Shown here: positions 5,948-7,116 of the stretch, one piece after another
How the letters are laid out: every line of letters starts with the position of its first letter
How positions within the stretch are numbered: position 1 is the first letter of the stretch
DNA from: Bacteroidales bacterium
Lineage (GTDB): Bacteria > Bacteroidota > Bacteroidia > Bacteroidales > GCA-2711565
Reading direction: 5' to 3'
Length of the DNA stretch: 7,116 nt
Assembly: GCA_029938505.1 (NCBI GenBank)
Contig: JAOZUV010000102.1
Location: forward strand, 1-7,116
The notes under the pieces: generated by a model
What the model saw: the letters and a program-made list of their open reading frames with translations, nothing else
Told to the model about the DNA's origin: nothing
The model's database searches: none
Position numbers and translations under genes: made by a program

Positions 5948-7116
5948 ATGATGCCTTCAAAAATTAAAATTGTAGATAAGAAACACCTCCTTCCATTTGT
6001 ATTGATTACCAGTTTGTTTGCTTTGTGGGGTTTTGCTAATGATATCACCAATCCTATGGTTGCTGCATTTAAAACCATCATGGAAATATCCAATTTTAAA
6101 GCATCCTTAATACAACTTGCATTTTATGGAGGCTATGCTACAATGGCCATACCTGCTGCCTTATTCATTCAAAAATATTCCTTTAAAAAAGGCATATTGC
6201 TTGGATTGTCTCTTTATGCCATTGGAGCCTTACTGTTTTGGCCTGCAGCTCAATATCAAACCTTTGCTTTATTTTTAGGATCACTTTACATTCTTACTTT
6301 TGGATTAGCGTTTTTAGAAACTACAGCAAACCCTTACATCCTATCTCTTGGGGCTAAAGAAACAGCCACACGAAGGCTTAATCTAGCTCAGGCATTTAAT
6401 CCAATGGGATCATTATTAGGAATGTATGTTGCATCCGAATTTATACTTTCCTCATTATTGTCAGACAAACAACGAAATGGTGCTGGGGAATTAATTTTCT
6501 CAAGTTTGAATGAAACGACCAAAAATGCAATTAGAACTCACGATTTAATGATTATTCGTGATCCTTATGTGGCATTAGGAATTGTCGTTATTATAATGTT
6601 CGTTCTTATTGCAATGGTGAAAATGCCTAAAGTTGATTCCAAAAATAAAGTAGATTTTTTGGCTTCTGTAAAAAGACTAGTTAAAAATCGATTGTATCGA
6701 GAAGGCGTTTTAACTCAAATTTTTTATGTAGCGGCTCAGATTATGTGTTGGACCTTCATCATTCAATATGCTGAACGTTTAGGGCTCAATAAATCGACAG
6801 CTCAAATTTATAATATCGTTGCAATGGGTGCATTTTTATCAGGAAGGTTTATTAGCACATTTTTGATGAAATACATCAATGCACGAAAACTATTGATGCT
6901 ATTTGCTATAGGTGGAATAATTTGTATGTCAGGCACCATTTTAATTGACGGAATGATTGGCTTATATTTTTTAACCTTAAGTTCCGCATTTATGTCTTTG
7001 ATGTTCCCAACCATTTATGGAATTGCGTTGGAAAATGTTGGTAGTGATGTTACAATTGGCTCTGCCGGGTTAGTAATGGCCATTGTTGGAGGAGCCTTGC
7101 TTCCACCCATTCAAGA
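5948..7116 (+). CDS. fucP: L-fucose:proton symporter (MFS, FucP family), 3' end cut by the window
   Basis: FucP is an inner-membrane major-facilitator transporter that imports L-fucose with a proton. From ATG 5948 there are 389 uninterrupted codons running off the right edge; E. coli FucP has 438 residues, so most of the protein is present. Recognisable blocks are LFALWGFANDITNPM at 23-37, QLAFYGGYATMAIPAA in helix 2, LYAIGALLFWPAA, GLAFLETTANPYI with Glu124 aligning with the functionally important Glu135 of E. coli FucP, RRLNLAQAFNPMG at 142-154, YVAAQIMCWTFIIQYAERLG at 260-279, and SSAFMSLMFPTIYGIALENVG near the end. The position matching E. coli Asp46 is Asn35, while Asp32 lies one helix turn earlier. 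A second ATG follows directly at 5951. It is 20 bases after fucU and surely in the same operon. Related MFS members carry other sugars, but adjacency to fucU makes L-fucose the best call. Confidence 0.94.
   Translation, partial: MMPSKIKIVDKKHLLPFVLITSLFALWGFANDITNPMVAAFKTIMEISNFKASLIQLAFYGGYATMAIPAALFIQKYSFKKGILLGLSLYAIGALLFWPAAQYQTFALFLGSLYILTFGLAFLETTANPYILSLGAKETATRRLNLAQAFNPMGSLLGMYVASEFILSSLLSDKQRNGAGELIFSSLNETTKNAIRTHDLMIIRDPYVALGIVVIIMFVLIAMVKMPKVDSKNKVDFLASVKRLVKNRLYREGVLTQIFYVAAQIMCWTFIIQYAERLGLNKSTAQIYNIVAMGAFLSGRFISTFLMKYINARKLLMLFAIGGIICMSGTILIDGMIGLYFLTLSSAFMSLMFPTIYGIALENVGSDVTIGSAGLVMAIVGGALLPPIQ

Noticed and set aside
6808..7014. Minus-strand open frame of 68 codons inside fucP
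   Set aside because: It is antisense to a clear transporter coding sequence and shows no independent coding evidence.

Overview
The window looks chromosomal and comes from a member of the Bacteroidota. The grounds are an AT-rich base composition, A-rich upstream regions without strong Shine-Dalgarno sites, a TAnnTTTG-type promoter element in front of gcvP, a CBM9-like/DUF5916 outer-membrane protein (a family typical of this phylum), and short GTCAYTGAGCG-type interspersed repeats that I recall as common in Bacteroidota intergenic regions. The order and genus cannot be fixed from the sequence alone.

Layout. Bases 1-1852 (minus strand) carry the N-terminal two thirds of gcvP, the P-protein of the glycine cleavage system; its C-terminal part, including the PLP-binding lysine region, lies off the left edge. 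Bases 1853-2297 are a non-coding divergent spacer with the gcvP promoter element, degenerate GACT-rich repeats, one interspersed repeat and two adjacent inverted repeats. A very AT-rich orphan gene at 2298-2789 (+) encodes a small cytosolic protein that resembles STAS/SpoIIAA-like folds in layout; its function is unknown. Bases 2790-3171 hold no convincing gene but contain a second copy of the interspersed repeat, a companion hairpin and a small dyad. Bases 3172-5325 (+) encode a 717-residue exported protein with an N-terminal CBM9-like domain and a C-terminal DUF5916 beta-barrel-like region. After a 173-bp spacer come fucU (L-fucose mutarotase, 5499-5927) and, 20 bp later, fucP (L-fucose:proton symporter, 5948 to beyond the right edge).

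How the genes fit together. fucU and fucP form a clear uptake-and-entry pair: FucP brings L-fucose across the inner membrane and FucU equilibrates its anomers for the isomerase, which is not in this window. The DUF5916 protein is a plausible but unproven surface partner; it is co-directional but may be a separate transcription unit. gcvP belongs to one-carbon/glycine metabolism and is unrelated. I found no mobile element, CRISPR array, RNA gene or defence system. The least explained part is the AT-rich orphan gene, with tandem dyads at its start and same-orientation interspersed repeats on both sides.
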